A stretch of 64,000 nucleotides of DNA, from contig OZ257140.1 of assembly GCA_965279165.1 (NCBI GenBank), positions 682,001 to 746,000 on the forward strand. Reading direction: 5' to 3'. The position numbers were made by a program, and so were the translations under genes. The stretch is from JBAYIE01 sp965279165. Its GTDB lineage: Bacteria > Bacteroidota > Bacteroidia > UKL13-3. Shown piece after piece: positions 1-8,598 of this stretch. The stretch's first letter is position 1; each line of letters starts with the position of its first letter. The notes under the pieces were generated by a model. It had not been told where the DNA came from and made no database searches. It was given only the letters and a program-made list of their open reading frames with translations.

Positions 1-61
1 GATAAGCAAATACTTTTCTGCATTTCCATCCTTCTCTTTATCTTTATCCCATACAAAACAA

Positions 62-844
62 ATGAATTCAAAAGATCAAAAACTGGAAGCGTTTTCGAGG
101 CTCCTGGATATTATGGATGACTTAAGGGCAAAATGCCCATGGGACCAGAAACAAACGTATGAAACACTGCGTCACCTCACCATTGAAGAAACCTATGAAC
201 TATGCGATGCATTGTTGGATAAAGATGAAACAGAAATAAAAAAAGAACTGGGCGATGTACTGTTGCATATAATATTCTATGCCAAAATCGGTAGCGAAAA
301 CAATGAATTTGATATTGCAGATGTTTGCAATGCATTATGTGATAAATTAATCCATCGCCATCCGCACATATACGGTGATGTTAAAGTAGAAAACGCGGAA
401 CAGGTAAAAGAAAACTGGGAACAACTTAAACTTAAAGAAGGAAATAAATCGGTTTTAAGTGGTGTTACCAAAGGCACTCCGAGTATAATAAAATCCTATC
501 GCGTACAAGAGAAAGCTGCTCAGGTTGGCTTTGATTGGCCAAATGCCGATCAGGTATGGGATAAAGTATTCGAAGAACTGGAAGAACTGAAACATGAATT
601 CAGCATTTCGAATAACGAAGAAAAAAGAGAAAAAGAATTCGGTGACCTTTTATTTTCACTTATCAACCTGGCTCGTAAAACCAATATCAATCCGGATGAT
701 GCCCTTGAAAAAACTAACCGTAAATTTATTGAGCGATTTCAATACATTGAGAAGAAAGCCAACAAGAATAATACGGTAATTTCTAAAATGACATTGGAAG
801 AAATGGAGGTATATTGGAATGAAGCTAAAAAATGGACCCCATAA
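62..844 (+). CDS. mazG: Nucleoside triphosphate pyrophosphohydrolase MazG
   Basis: MazG hydrolyses (d)NTPs to monophosphates and pyrophosphate, a nucleotide-pool cleaning role in the cytosol. At 260 aa it has the length of full two-domain MazG. The N-terminal half carries the start CPWDQKQTYETLRHLTIEE, then EETYEL and KELGDVLLH, the metal-binding ExxE and ExxD residues. The second copy shows EELEELKHE and EFGDLLFSLINLAR near residues 165-215. It starts at ATG 62 and sits 63 bp upstream of moaA on the same strand. A promoter-like sequence in that gap suggests moaA is transcribed separately. Identification is by motif and length and is firm. Confidence 0.95.
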   Translation: MNSKDQKLEAFSRLLDIMDDLRAKCPWDQKQTYETLRHLTIEETYELCDALLDKDETEIKKELGDVLLHIIFYAKIGSENNEFDIADVCNALCDKLIHRHPHIYGDVKVENAEQVKENWEQLKLKEGNKSVLSGVTKGTPSIIKSYRVQEKAAQVGFDWPNADQVWDKVFEELEELKHEFSISNNEEKREKEFGDLLFSLINLARKTNINPDDALEKTNRKFIERFQYIEKKANKNNTVISKMTLEEMEVYWNEAKKWTP

Positions 845-857
845 AAGGCAGAAATAA

Positions 858-889
858 TTCGGTCGATTAGGGCATTATTCCTATATTTG
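858..889 (+). promoter_or_regulatory. Candidate promoter of the molybdenum-cofactor operon
   Basis: TTCG at 858-861 and TATATTTG at 882-889 are separated by 20 bp. They fit the Bacteroidota promoter pattern (TTTG, about 19-21 bp, TAnnTTTG). The expected transcription start would lie near 896, about 12 nt before the moaA ATG at 908. This is a pattern match only. Confidence 0.5.
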
Positions 890-907
890 ATACCATATTA
901 TCATGCT

Positions 908-1888
908 ATGTTAACCGATACTTTCGGAAGATTTCACAACTATTTACGCATATCGTTAACCGACAATTGTAATTTTCGTTGCTTCTATTGTATGCCTGAC
1001 GAAAAAATCAATTTGTTGCCGAATCCGCATTTGATGTCGCCAAAGGAAATCGAAACCATCGCATCAGCATTTGTGGCACACGGAGTAAATAAAATCAGGT
1101 TAACGGGAGGTGAGCCATTGGTAAGAAAAGAAGCAACCGAAATTATTGAAAGACTTTCTGCCTTACCTGTTGAACTTACGATTACTACCAATGGCATGTT
1201 GCTTCATAATTTTCTGAACACCTTTAAAAAAGCGGGAATAAAATCCATTAATATCAGTTTAGACACTTTAAATCCGTTAACCTTCAAGCAAATTACCCGT
1301 CGCGATGAATTTAACCGGGTTTGGGAAAATATCCATTTGTTTTTGCAAGAGGGTTTTCATGTTAAAGTTAATATGGTTGCAATGGAAGGCATCAATGACC
1401 ATGAAATAAATGATTTTGTAGCTTTAACAAAACAGCTGCCACTTCATGTACGTTTTATAGAGTTCATGCCTTTTACCGGTAACAATTGGATGGGAGCAAA
1501 AGTAGTTTCATTCGAAAAAATCATGCAAATAATTGCCGGAGCAAATGACTATATCCCTATGCAAAGCAATCCAAATGATACAGCCAAGAAATTTACTGTT
1601 GTTAACCACATAGGAACATTTGCAGTAATCAGTACCATGAGCGAACCTTTCTGCAGTTCTTGTAACAGGTTGCGTTTAACGGCAGATGGGAAATTAAAAA
1701 ATTGTCTTTTTTCAAAAGGAGAATCAGATTTATTATCTACCCTTCGCACCGGTGGCAATATCGACTCCATTATTGCCGCTACCATATTCGAAAAAGAATT
1801 TTCGAGAGGAGGGCAAATACCAGTTTCTTATGAAAACATGGATGCTGCTACCATTACTAATAGAAGCATGATTTCAATAGGAGGTTAA
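908..1888 (+). CDS. moaA: GTP 3',8-cyclase MoaA
   Basis: MoaA is a radical-SAM enzyme that rearranges GTP in the first step of molybdenum-cofactor synthesis, together with MoaC. The radical-SAM cluster motif CNFRCFYC is at residues 21-28 of the 326-aa protein. TGGEPLV follows, and the second 4Fe-4S site appears as FCSSCNRLRL with a further Cys in KNCLF. The protein ends in GG, as active MoaA proteins do. I chose ATG 908 over an in-frame TTG at 887 because the conserved family start (LTDTFGR) begins here and the promoter-like box overlaps the TTG. It is the first gene of the operon, 2 bp before moeA. Confidence 0.96.
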   Translation: MLTDTFGRFHNYLRISLTDNCNFRCFYCMPDEKINLLPNPHLMSPKEIETIASAFVAHGVNKIRLTGGEPLVRKEATEIIERLSALPVELTITTNGMLLHNFLNTFKKAGIKSINISLDTLNPLTFKQITRRDEFNRVWENIHLFLQEGFHVKVNMVAMEGINDHEINDFVALTKQLPLHVRFIEFMPFTGNNWMGAKVVSFEKIMQIIAGANDYIPMQSNPNDTAKKFTVVNHIGTFAVISTMSEPFCSSCNRLRLTADGKLKNCLFSKGESDLLSTLRTGGNIDSIIAATIFEKEFSRGGQIPVSYENMDAATITNRSMISIGG

Positions 1889-1890
1889 AT

Positions 1891-3102
1891 ATGATTTCGG
1901 TTGAAGAGGCTAAAAATATTATACGTTCTCACCATCAAAAACCTGTAGTTTCTTCACAAAAACTTGACGAATCTTATGGTTTGGTTCTAGCCGAAGATAT
2001 TTACAGTCCGGTTGATTTACCTCCTTTCAATCAAAGCGCAATGGATGGTTATGCTTTGAATTATGCTAAATATAATGCGGGAAATAAAGTTTCAATTATT
2101 GGCGAAAATGCTGCCGGTAATACCTATCCGGATTTGGTACAATCCGATTCCTGTGTCCGAATTTTAACCGGCGCTGAAATGCCGGAAGGTACAGACTGTG
2201 TTGTTATGCAGGAGAAAGTTAGTATCGACGGCAATTCAATTCTTATAGCGGATCAGCAACTAAAACCATGGACGAACGTGCGTTTAAAAGGATCCCACAT
2301 TGGCAAAGGCAACCTAGCTTTGAAAGTTGGCGAGAAAATAACACCTGCTGCAGCAGGATTTTTATCCTCTATGGGAATTACTCGTTTGCAAGTAAACCCT
2401 AAACCAAGAATTACCATTTTAATTACAGGAAATGAACTGATAAAACCGGGCGAACTACTTACACCGGGCAAAATATATGAAAGCAACTCATATGCTTTGG
2501 AAGCAGTATTGTTCGAAATGAATATTAAACCTAAAATCATTTTCTGCAGCGATACAGAATCAGGTATAACCAATCAAATTGAAACAGTTTTACCCTTGTC
2601 CGATATCCTGATAATTACCGGAGGCATTTCTGTTGGGGATTATGATTTTGTTTTACCTGCACTAAAAAATAATCAGGTTGACATTGCTTTTCATAAGGTG
2701 AAGCAAAAACCGGGCAAGCCAATTTGTTTCGGTCATAAAGACAACACCTTGATTTTTGCGCTTCCCGGAAATCCGGCTTCGGTGTTAACCTGTTTTTATA
2801 TGTATGTTGCAGAATCTATTTTATCCTTTTCCGGAATAAAAGTAAAAAAAGAATCCTTCATACAATTACCTATGGTTGAATCGTATGCTAAAAAACCGGG
2901 ATTAACCCATTTTCTACATGGAAAAATTTCAAATCATTCGGTTTTGGCATTGCCTGCACAAGAGTCGTATCGCCTCAACTCCTTTTCGCATGCCAATTGC
3001 ATCATCGAATTACCAGAAGATTGCACCCAAATTAATATAGGAGAATTGGTAACAGTGCACACTTTACAAAACAAGATACATTCAGATTCCTATGCATGTT
3101 AA
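1891..3102 (+). CDS. moeA: Molybdopterin molybdenumtransferase MoeA
   Basis: MoeA inserts molybdate into adenylylated molybdopterin, the last step of cofactor synthesis. The 403-aa length is typical. Visible motifs are PPFNQSAMDGYAL near residue 50, TGAEMPEGTDCVVMQE, the MoCF-like domain with ITGNELIKPGE and GGISVGDYD, and LPGNPASVLTCFYMY. The gene begins 2 bp after moaA. Its last 11 bp overlap the next gene, so translation of the two is probably coupled. The C-terminal beta-barrel domain is present. No molybdate transporter or mobA was found nearby. Confidence 0.95.
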   Translation: MISVEEAKNIIRSHHQKPVVSSQKLDESYGLVLAEDIYSPVDLPPFNQSAMDGYALNYAKYNAGNKVSIIGENAAGNTYPDLVQSDSCVRILTGAEMPEGTDCVVMQEKVSIDGNSILIADQQLKPWTNVRLKGSHIGKGNLALKVGEKITPAAAGFLSSMGITRLQVNPKPRITILITGNELIKPGELLTPGKIYESNSYALEAVLFEMNIKPKIIFCSDTESGITNQIETVLPLSDILIITGGISVGDYDFVLPALKNNQVDIAFHKVKQKPGKPICFGHKDNTLIFALPGNPASVLTCFYMYVAESILSFSGIKVKKESFIQLPMVESYAKKPGLTHFLHGKISNHSVLALPAQESYRLNSFSHANCIIELPEDCTQINIGELVTVHTLQNKIHSDSYAC

Positions 3103-3838
3103 TGTAGAATTATGGGTTTATCCTGCTATCCTGTTGGTTGCTTTTATTTATGCATCTATCGGTCATGGTGGTGCTACCGGTTATCTCGCTATTCTAACTT
3201 TGGCCGGAAGTGCTATGTTATCCATGCGAACAAGCGCATTAATTCTAAACATACTAGTTTCCGGATTGGCATTTTATCAATTCCATCGCTTAGGTTATCT
3301 TAAACACAATTTATTTCTAATCCTGGTTGCCGGTTCAGTTCCATTTGCATTTTTAGGTGGATTAACACCAATATCAGATGGAACTTACAAAATTATACTT
3401 GGACTACTTCTCCTTGTACCGATTTTAAAATTTTCGGGGGTGTTTAATCCAATTGCATCGGAGTTCAAGCAAAAACCTGTTAGTACATTAACAGCTATTC
3501 TCATGGGATGCACAATCGGTTACTTCTCAGGCTTAACAGGAATTGGAGGCGGTGTTCTTTTGTCGCCAATACTATTAATATTACAATGGACCAATATGAA
3601 ACAAACCGCTGTAATTAGTGCCGGTTTTATTTTTCTGAATTCGATTGCCGGTTTAAGTGGTCTCGCATTTCATGGGTTTAAATTGGACAATCAAATCATC
3701 AGTTATATACTTCTTGCATTAACCGGAGGAATCTTAGGGGCATATTTCGGTGCAAATAAATTTAATGTTTTAACTTTGTCGAGAATTTTGGCAGTTGTAC
3801 TTGGGATGGCTTCCTTAAAATTAATTCTATTTGCATGA
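3092..3838 (+). CDS. TauE/SafE family membrane transporter
   Basis: This is a 248-aa integral membrane protein with about eight hydrophobic segments. It has the glycine-rich repeats of the TauE/SafE (DUF81) family: GHGGATGYLAIL near the N-terminus and GLTGIGGGVLLSPILL in the middle. Family members export sulfite, sulfoacetate or other small sulfur compounds, or are of unknown substrate. It overlaps moeA by 11 bp and moaD by 4 bp, so it is clearly translated with the cofactor genes. Its place suggests a link to sulfur or oxyanion handling in cofactor synthesis, or to a sulfite-related molybdoenzyme, but the substrate cannot be read from sequence. Confidence 0.85.
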   Translation: MHVNVELWVYPAILLVAFIYASIGHGGATGYLAILTLAGSAMLSMRTSALILNILVSGLAFYQFHRLGYLKHNLFLILVAGSVPFAFLGGLTPISDGTYKIILGLLLLVPILKFSGVFNPIASEFKQKPVSTLTAILMGCTIGYFSGLTGIGGGVLLSPILLILQWTNMKQTAVISAGFIFLNSIAGLSGLAFHGFKLDNQIISYILLALTGGILGAYFGANKFNVLTLSRILAVVLGMASLKLILFA

Positions 3839-4068
3839 GTTTAAACATCATTTTTTTCGGCAGTTTAACTGAAATTGTAAAGACAAATTCAATTGAATTG
3901 GAATTTGATTCCGATTTAACCATAATTATGGAATTACTTTTATCCCAATACCCCGGGTTAAAAAATTCAACTTTTCGGGTTGCAGTAAATGAAAAGTTCG
4001 TTTCCAAAACACATACCTTAAATGATGGGGACACCATTGCATTTCTCCCTCCCTTTTCAGGTGGTTAA
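3835..4068 (+). CDS. moaD: Molybdopterin synthase sulfur carrier subunit MoaD
   Basis: MoaD is a small ubiquitin-like protein whose C-terminal glycine is thiocarboxylated and donates sulfur to molybdopterin. The 77-aa protein ends in FLPPFSGG, the classical double-glycine tail. Before it comes the beta-grasp pattern, with NDGDTIAFLPP. Its ATG overlaps the stop of the permease gene (ATGA). The activating enzyme MoeB follows 11 bp downstream and the partner MoaE two genes on, which supports the assignment. Confidence 0.92.
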   Translation: MSLNIIFFGSLTEIVKTNSIELEFDSDLTIIMELLLSQYPGLKNSTFRVAVNEKFVSKTHTLNDGDTIAFLPPFSGG

Positions 4069-4079
4069 ATCGAACATCA

Positions 4080-5201
4080 ATGACTCCGGAATATTTAAAT
4101 AAATACCAACGACAAACCATGTTATCTGAAATAGGAATAGCAGGCCAACAAAAATTATGGAAAGCCAAAGTGTTGGTAATCGGTGCAGGAGGTTTAGGCT
4201 GTCCTGCCCTTCAAATGCTGGCAAATTCGGGTGTTGGCAATATCGGTATTGTTGATTTTGATTGCGTTGAAATTACCAATCTCCACCGACAAATTTTATA
4301 TACGGAAGCGGATATTGGACAACAAAAAGTAAAAGTCGCAGGTAAAAAACTACATGCCATCAATCCAAACCTTCATTTACAACTATTTGATGTGGAATTG
4401 AACAGAAAAAATGCAGTTGAAATTATTTCCCCTTTTGATATGGTAATTGATGGTACCGATAATTTCTTTTCTCGTTATACCATCAATGATATTTGTTATC
4501 TATTAAAAAAACCATTGGTATACGGTTCGGTTTACAAGTTTGAAGGACAAGTTGCTGTATTTAATGTTAAGGACTCGAATGGAATCGAAGTTAATTACCG
4601 GCATTTGTTTCCAGATCCTCCGGGAGCGAATGAAGTTCCAACTTGCAACCAAACCGGTGTGTCGGGCATATTAACAGGCATAATTGGAAATTTACAGGCA
4701 AGTGAGGCTGTTAAAATAATTACAGGCATCGGCAATCCTCTTGCGAATAAAGTATATACCTTTAATCTGTTGCAAGTAACAGGAACTACTTTGGCGATAA
4801 CCGACCAACCATATATTCCGGAAAAATTACCACTAACGATTGAAGATTTCAAAGCTGATTCAACTTTACAAACATGCGATTCAACTTCAGGAGAAATTGA
4901 CCACGAAAGGTTTTCAGCCCTATTGAATGATCCTACTTATACCATTATTGATGTAAGAGAGAAAGGTGAAATGCCGGTCAGTATTTTTCCGAGACAATAC
5001 CAAATTCCTCTTTCAGAAATAACCCAAAACCATGAATTGGTAAGTAGTTACGATAAAATTATTTTCGTTTGTAGCAGTGGTGTTCGGTCTAAAAAAGTTG
5101 TTTCATTATTAAAAGAAATAAAATTCGGCCATATTCATTATTCGTTGACTGGAGGAATAAACAAGTGGCTTATGCGAAATCAAAACAAATATGACGGATA
5201 A
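4080..5201 (+). CDS. moeB: MoeB-type adenylyltransferase fused to a rhodanese domain
   Basis: This 373-aa protein adenylates the MoaD C-terminus and probably also delivers sulfur. The E1-like domain (residues about 1-245) has the ATP-binding loop VIGAGGLGCPALQ, the R-finger segment NLHRQILY, DGTDNFFSRY and the catalytic Cys in VPTCNQTGV. A rhodanese domain (about 265-373) has TIIDVREKGE and the persulfide loop CSSGVRS. The four zinc cysteines of E. coli MoeB are not seen: the first pair is replaced by NYRHLFP. It overlaps moaE by 11 bp. This is the MoeBR arrangement known from other bacteria. Confidence 0.93.
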   Translation: MTPEYLNKYQRQTMLSEIGIAGQQKLWKAKVLVIGAGGLGCPALQMLANSGVGNIGIVDFDCVEITNLHRQILYTEADIGQQKVKVAGKKLHAINPNLHLQLFDVELNRKNAVEIISPFDMVIDGTDNFFSRYTINDICYLLKKPLVYGSVYKFEGQVAVFNVKDSNGIEVNYRHLFPDPPGANEVPTCNQTGVSGILTGIIGNLQASEAVKIITGIGNPLANKVYTFNLLQVTGTTLAITDQPYIPEKLPLTIEDFKADSTLQTCDSTSGEIDHERFSALLNDPTYTIIDVREKGEMPVSIFPRQYQIPLSEITQNHELVSSYDKIIFVCSSGVRSKKVVSLLKEIKFGHIHYSLTGGINKWLMRNQNKYDG

Positions 5202-5640
5202 AAAGTATAAAAATATTTTTAAACAAGGTGCAATTGATGCTGCTCTAATTGCTGAATCCATCCATGCGCATCGTACTAAAAAAGAAATAGGAGCTCATAG
5301 CATTTTTCTTGGCCAGGTTAGAAACGACAAAATAAACGGAAAGGAAGTTGTATCCATTGAATATACCACCTATGAGAAAATGGCTTTGGCACAAATGCAT
5401 GAAATAAGAGAATCCGTTTTTGCTAAATTTCCTTTAAACTGTATGCATGTATACCATAGTATTGGCAATGTTGCCGCAGGCGATATAAGCTTGTTTGTAT
5501 TTACCTCGGCTCCTCATCGAAAAGCAGCAATTGACGCCTGCGAAGAACTGGTCGAAAGAATCAAAAAAGAACTTCCGGTTTGGGGAAAAGAAATAATGGA
5601 AGACAAAAGTTCCGAATGGAAAGTTAATTTTACTGCTTAA
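5191..5640 (+). CDS. moaE: Molybdopterin synthase catalytic subunit MoaE
   Basis: MoaE forms the heterotetramer with MoaD that converts precursor Z (cPMP) to molybdopterin. The 149-aa length is usual. Recognisable segments are FLGQVRNDKINGKEVVSIEY, YHSIGNVAAGDISLFVFTSAPHR and the active-site lysine region RIKKELPVWGKE. It overlaps the end of moeB by 11 bp and is followed after 2 bp by the moaC-moaB fusion. This completes the set of cPMP-to-molybdopterin enzymes in one transcript. Confidence 0.95.
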   Translation: MTDKKYKNIFKQGAIDAALIAESIHAHRTKKEIGAHSIFLGQVRNDKINGKEVVSIEYTTYEKMALAQMHEIRESVFAKFPLNCMHVYHSIGNVAAGDISLFVFTSAPHRKAAIDACEELVERIKKELPVWGKEIMEDKSSEWKVNFTA

Positions 5641-5642
5641 AC

Positions 5643-6551
5643 ATGATTGACATAACCCATAAAATAAACAGCCATCGTACAGCAACCGCACAAGCCATAT
5701 TAACGGTAGGAAGTCAGCTGACAATTGATGCCATTAAAAACAAAGAAATTGCAAAGGGAGATATTTTCGAATTTTCGAGAGCTGCCGGTTTACTTGGCAT
5801 TAAACAAACCAGCAACTTAATTCCTGATTGTCATCCATTGCCAATCGAATCTGCTTCTATTACCTATGAAATAAAAGAATTGCAAATCCATATTTGTTGC
5901 AAAGTACAAACCATTTACCGTACCGGAGTTGAAATGGAAGCATTAACCGGTGCTACGATTGCAAGTCTTACCATACTCGATATGCTTAAACCAATCGATA
6001 AAAATTTGGAAATAGTTTCGGTTAAATTACTGGAAAAAAAAGGAGGCAAATCCGATTTTATGGATACACAAATCAAAGCAATAAAAACGGCGGTACTGGT
6101 TTGTTCGGATAGCGTATCAGCAGGTAAAAAGGAAGACAAAGCAGGTAAGGTAATACTTGAAAAACTACTTAAATGGAATATTGATTCCTCTGATTACAGT
6201 ATAATTCCGGATGATATAAATACTATCCAAGAAAAAACTATTACCTATGATAAAACGGGATACAATTTATTACTGATAACCGGTGGCACCGGACTTTCGC
6301 ACCGCGATAATACACCGGAAGCAATTCAACCATTAATAACCAGAAACATTCCCGGCATCATGGAAGCAGCAAGAAACTATGGTCAAGACCGAATGCCATA
6401 TGCGATGTTATCCAGAGGAGTAGCCGGAATGATAAATAATATGCTTGTGATTACCTTGCCAGGATCAACCAGAGGAGCCAGCGAAACCATGGATGCATTA
6501 TTTCCGGCGATTCTTCATATATATGCAGTTCAAAAAGGCAACAACCATTAA
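5643..6551 (+). CDS. moaCB: MoaC-MoaB (Mog) fusion protein
   Basis: This 302-aa protein joins two cofactor-synthesis enzymes. Residues about 1-145 are MoaC (cyclic pyranopterin monophosphate synthase), with TSNLIPDCHPLPIES and RTGVEMEALTGA. Residues about 148-302 are a MoaB/MogA-type molybdopterin adenylyltransferase, with AVLVCSDSVSAGKKEDKAG, LLLITGGTGLSHRDNTPEA and ITLPGSTRGASE. Such fusions are known in Bacteroidota. In the MoaC half the residue before TGVEMEAL is Arg where E. coli has Lys. Both halves look intact. It is the last cofactor gene in the cluster. Confidence 0.93.
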   Translation: MIDITHKINSHRTATAQAILTVGSQLTIDAIKNKEIAKGDIFEFSRAAGLLGIKQTSNLIPDCHPLPIESASITYEIKELQIHICCKVQTIYRTGVEMEALTGATIASLTILDMLKPIDKNLEIVSVKLLEKKGGKSDFMDTQIKAIKTAVLVCSDSVSAGKKEDKAGKVILEKLLKWNIDSSDYSIIPDDINTIQEKTITYDKTGYNLLLITGGTGLSHRDNTPEAIQPLITRNIPGIMEAARNYGQDRMPYAMLSRGVAGMINNMLVITLPGSTRGASETMDALFPAILHIYAVQKGNNH

Positions 6552-6557
6552 ATAATT

Positions 6558-6974
6558 ATGGATTATAAAATTCAACTACGCTCAATCGGATTCGGTTTGT
6601 TATCCGCTTTTGTAACCATATCCGTAGTAGAAGCTATCGGACATATGATGTATCCTGTTGCATCAGATATTGATTTCAACAACAAGGAAGTAATGAAAAG
6701 CTTTGTAGCAACTTTACCCTCCGGAGCACTTTATTTTGTAGTTGGAGCATGGCTAATCGGATCGATGGTTGGCGGCTATGTAGCAACCCGATTCGACAAA
6801 ATAAAAGGGCGACTCAACTCTGTTTTAACAGGAGGCCTGGTATTGTTATTTACCATTTTAAACTTGGTGATGATTCCTCATCCAACTTGGATGTGGATTA
6901 CCGCTATTGTCGGAATAATACCATTTTGTTTGCTGGGAAATTATCTTGCCGAGAAGAAACCATCTGCAGACTAA
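6558..6974 (+). CDS. Small membrane protein of unknown function
   Basis: This 138-aa protein has four predicted membrane segments: residues about 8-28, 52-74, 84-102 and 108-128. The middle contains a glycine-rich stretch, WLIGSMVGGYVATRFD. I do not recognise a named family; many Bacteroidota carry similar short four-helix proteins. It begins 6 bp after the moaCB stop, so it is probably co-transcribed with the cofactor operon. That does not by itself show a role in cofactor synthesis. It ends next to a convergent gene. Confidence 0.7.
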   Translation: MDYKIQLRSIGFGLLSAFVTISVVEAIGHMMYPVASDIDFNNKEVMKSFVATLPSGALYFVVGAWLIGSMVGGYVATRFDKIKGRLNSVLTGGLVLLFTILNLVMIPHPTWMWITAIVGIIPFCLLGNYLAEKKPSAD

Positions 6975-6975
6975 A

Positions 6976-7446
6976 TCATTTTTTAAACATCTCTAGAATA
7001 TCATTCTCCATACTTATTTTGGTATCTTCAACAATGCGGCCAATTTCTTTCTTCTTATAATAAACAACTATGGTAGGCAGGTATTTAAATTTAATTGCCT
7101 TTATTTCTTTTGTGATTACCCTTTCCTTTTTTCGATTAACCGCATACACCACAATTTTATCTTCCCCAATTAGCAATGAATCCATTAATTTATAAAAGGC
7201 AGGAATATGTTCTTTGCTATCACTGCACCATGTTCCAATAACCAAAGTAAACGATAGAAATTCAGCAAAAGCTTTCAACGACTGAACAGCAGTGTCATTC
7301 AAATAATATTTTTGATAATTCGTTTTAAACCATGGACAGTTAGATGCAATTGCTTGCCGGTTGGTTACTCCCAAAAGAATGGTATCTTTTTTATGCGAAT
7401 TTTGTGCAACCAGATTAAAGGTACACAAACATGCAAATACCACCAT
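6976..7446 (-). CDS. Secreted thioredoxin-like protein with a CSDS active-site loop
   Basis: This is a 156-aa thioredoxin-fold protein. I use the ATG at 7446, because it starts a typical signal peptide (MVVFACLCTFNLVAQ); an in-frame TTG at 7473 would add nine residues. The fold is suggested by the TWCSDS motif, where the redox CxxC has become CSDS, and by a later cis-Pro-like segment KYLPTIVVYYKK. With one cysteine it cannot do classical dithiol exchange; related Bacteroidota proteins have the same loop and unknown roles. It lies directly downstream of fbp, so the two are probably on one transcript. Confidence 0.75.
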   Translation of the reverse strand: MVVFACLCTFNLVAQNSHKKDTILLGVTNRQAIASNCPWFKTNYQKYYLNDTAVQSLKAFAEFLSFTLVIGTWCSDSKEHIPAFYKLMDSLLIGEDKIVVYAVNRKKERVITKEIKAIKFKYLPTIVVYYKKKEIGRIVEDTKISMENDILEMFKK

Positions 7447-7474
7447 TATCCAAAGCCGATACACAGGCAACAAA

Positions 7475-8479
7475 TTACTTGGTAAATTCGAGTGCCTTTT
7501 TTACCATATTTTCAGAGCCAATATAAATTGGAACCCTTTGGTGTAATTCGGTAGGTTGGATATCCAAAATTCTTTCTGTTCCTGTTGTAGCCATTCCTCC
7601 TGCCTGTTCAACGATGTAAGCCATTGGATTGCACTCAAACAACAAACGCAATTTGCCTTTTGGCGCTTTGGATGTTGGTGGATAAATGAAAATACCGCCT
7701 TTACACAAATTACGGTGTAAATCAGCAACCATCGAACCAATATAACGTGCACTATAAGGTCGTTTGGTGTCTTTATCTTTTTGCTTGCACCAATTGATAT
7801 AGTTGGTTACACTTTCCGGGAAATCGAGCATATTGCCTTCGTTGAGCGAATAAATTGCACCATCTTTCGGAGTCTTGATATTGGGGTGCGAAAGGCAAAA
7901 TTCACCAATTGAATTATCGAGTGTAAATCCGTTAACCCCTTTGCCGGTAGAGTATACAAGCATGGTAGAGGAACCATAGATAACATATCCTGCTGCAATT
8001 AACTTATTGCCCGGTTGCAAAACATCCTCGAGGGTTGGTGGTGTTCCTTGCGGTGATAGTCGGCGATAAATAGAAAATATTGTACCGATCGAAACATTTA
8101 CATCGATATTGGAAGAACCATCCAAAGGGTCGAAACAAACCACATAATTCCCATTCATCGAATATTTACCTGTCAATGGAACCATATGTTCTTCTTCTTC
8201 ACTTGCAAAGGCACAAACTTCACCTCCCCTGGTTAATACCGTATGAAACATCTCATTACCAATAATATCCAGCTTCTTCACATCTTCACCTTGTACATTT
8301 ACTTCACCGGTATCGCCAATAATTTCGGCTATACCTGCCTTGTTAACCTCTCTACTGATAACCTTGGCGGCTATACCTATATCTCTTAACAAACGCGAAA
8401 GCTCTCCTTTGGCAAATGGGAATTCGCTTTGGCGTTCTACAATAAACTGACCTAGGGTGGTAAAATTAAACTGTGACAT
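7475..8479 (-). CDS. fbp: Fructose-1,6-bisphosphatase, class I
   Basis: It hydrolyses fructose 1,6-bisphosphate to fructose 6-phosphate in gluconeogenesis. The 334-aa protein carries the metal and phosphate site DPLDGSSNIDVNVSIGTIF around residue 115, EEEEHMVPL upstream, and the C-terminal signature GKLRLLFECNPMAYIVEQAG. The ATG at 8479 fits family starts. It is divergent from the aspartate kinase gene. A TATATTTG box at 8514-8507 on the minus strand may be its -7 element. The thioredoxin-like gene follows it. Confidence 0.96.
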   Translation of the reverse strand: MSQFNFTTLGQFIVERQSEFPFAKGELSRLLRDIGIAAKVISREVNKAGIAEIIGDTGEVNVQGEDVKKLDIIGNEMFHTVLTRGGEVCAFASEEEEHMVPLTGKYSMNGNYVVCFDPLDGSSNIDVNVSIGTIFSIYRRLSPQGTPPTLEDVLQPGNKLIAAGYVIYGSSTMLVYSTGKGVNGFTLDNSIGEFCLSHPNIKTPKDGAIYSLNEGNMLDFPESVTNYINWCKQKDKDTKRPYSARYIGSMVADLHRNLCKGGIFIYPPTSKAPKGKLRLLFECNPMAYIVEQAGGMATTGTERILDIQPTELHQRVPIYIGSENMVKKALEFTK

Positions 8480-8506
8480 AACTTATCTCGATTTTTATAA
8501 AGTGCG

Positions 8507-8514
8507 CAAATATA
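8507..8514 (-). promoter_or_regulatory. Candidate -7 box of fbp
   Basis: Read on the minus strand, 8514-8507 is TATATTTG, a full match to the Bacteroidota -7 pattern TAnnTTTG. It lies 28 bp before the fbp ATG. No clear TTG-type -33 box is seen at the expected distance, so confidence is limited. Confidence 0.4.
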
Positions 8515-8598
8515 AGCAAGTAAATAATTTGTAATGCATGATATTCGCATTCGGTAAACTCAGGGGATATTGTTAAAATTGCAATTTGAAAATCTATT

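Noticed and set aside
887..907. TTG start giving MoaA seven extra residues
   Set aside because: It overlaps a TATATTTG promoter box, and the family start matches ATG 908.
845..907. Molybdenum-cofactor riboswitch upstream of moaA
   Set aside because: The gap is only 63 bp and no long conserved stem is visible.
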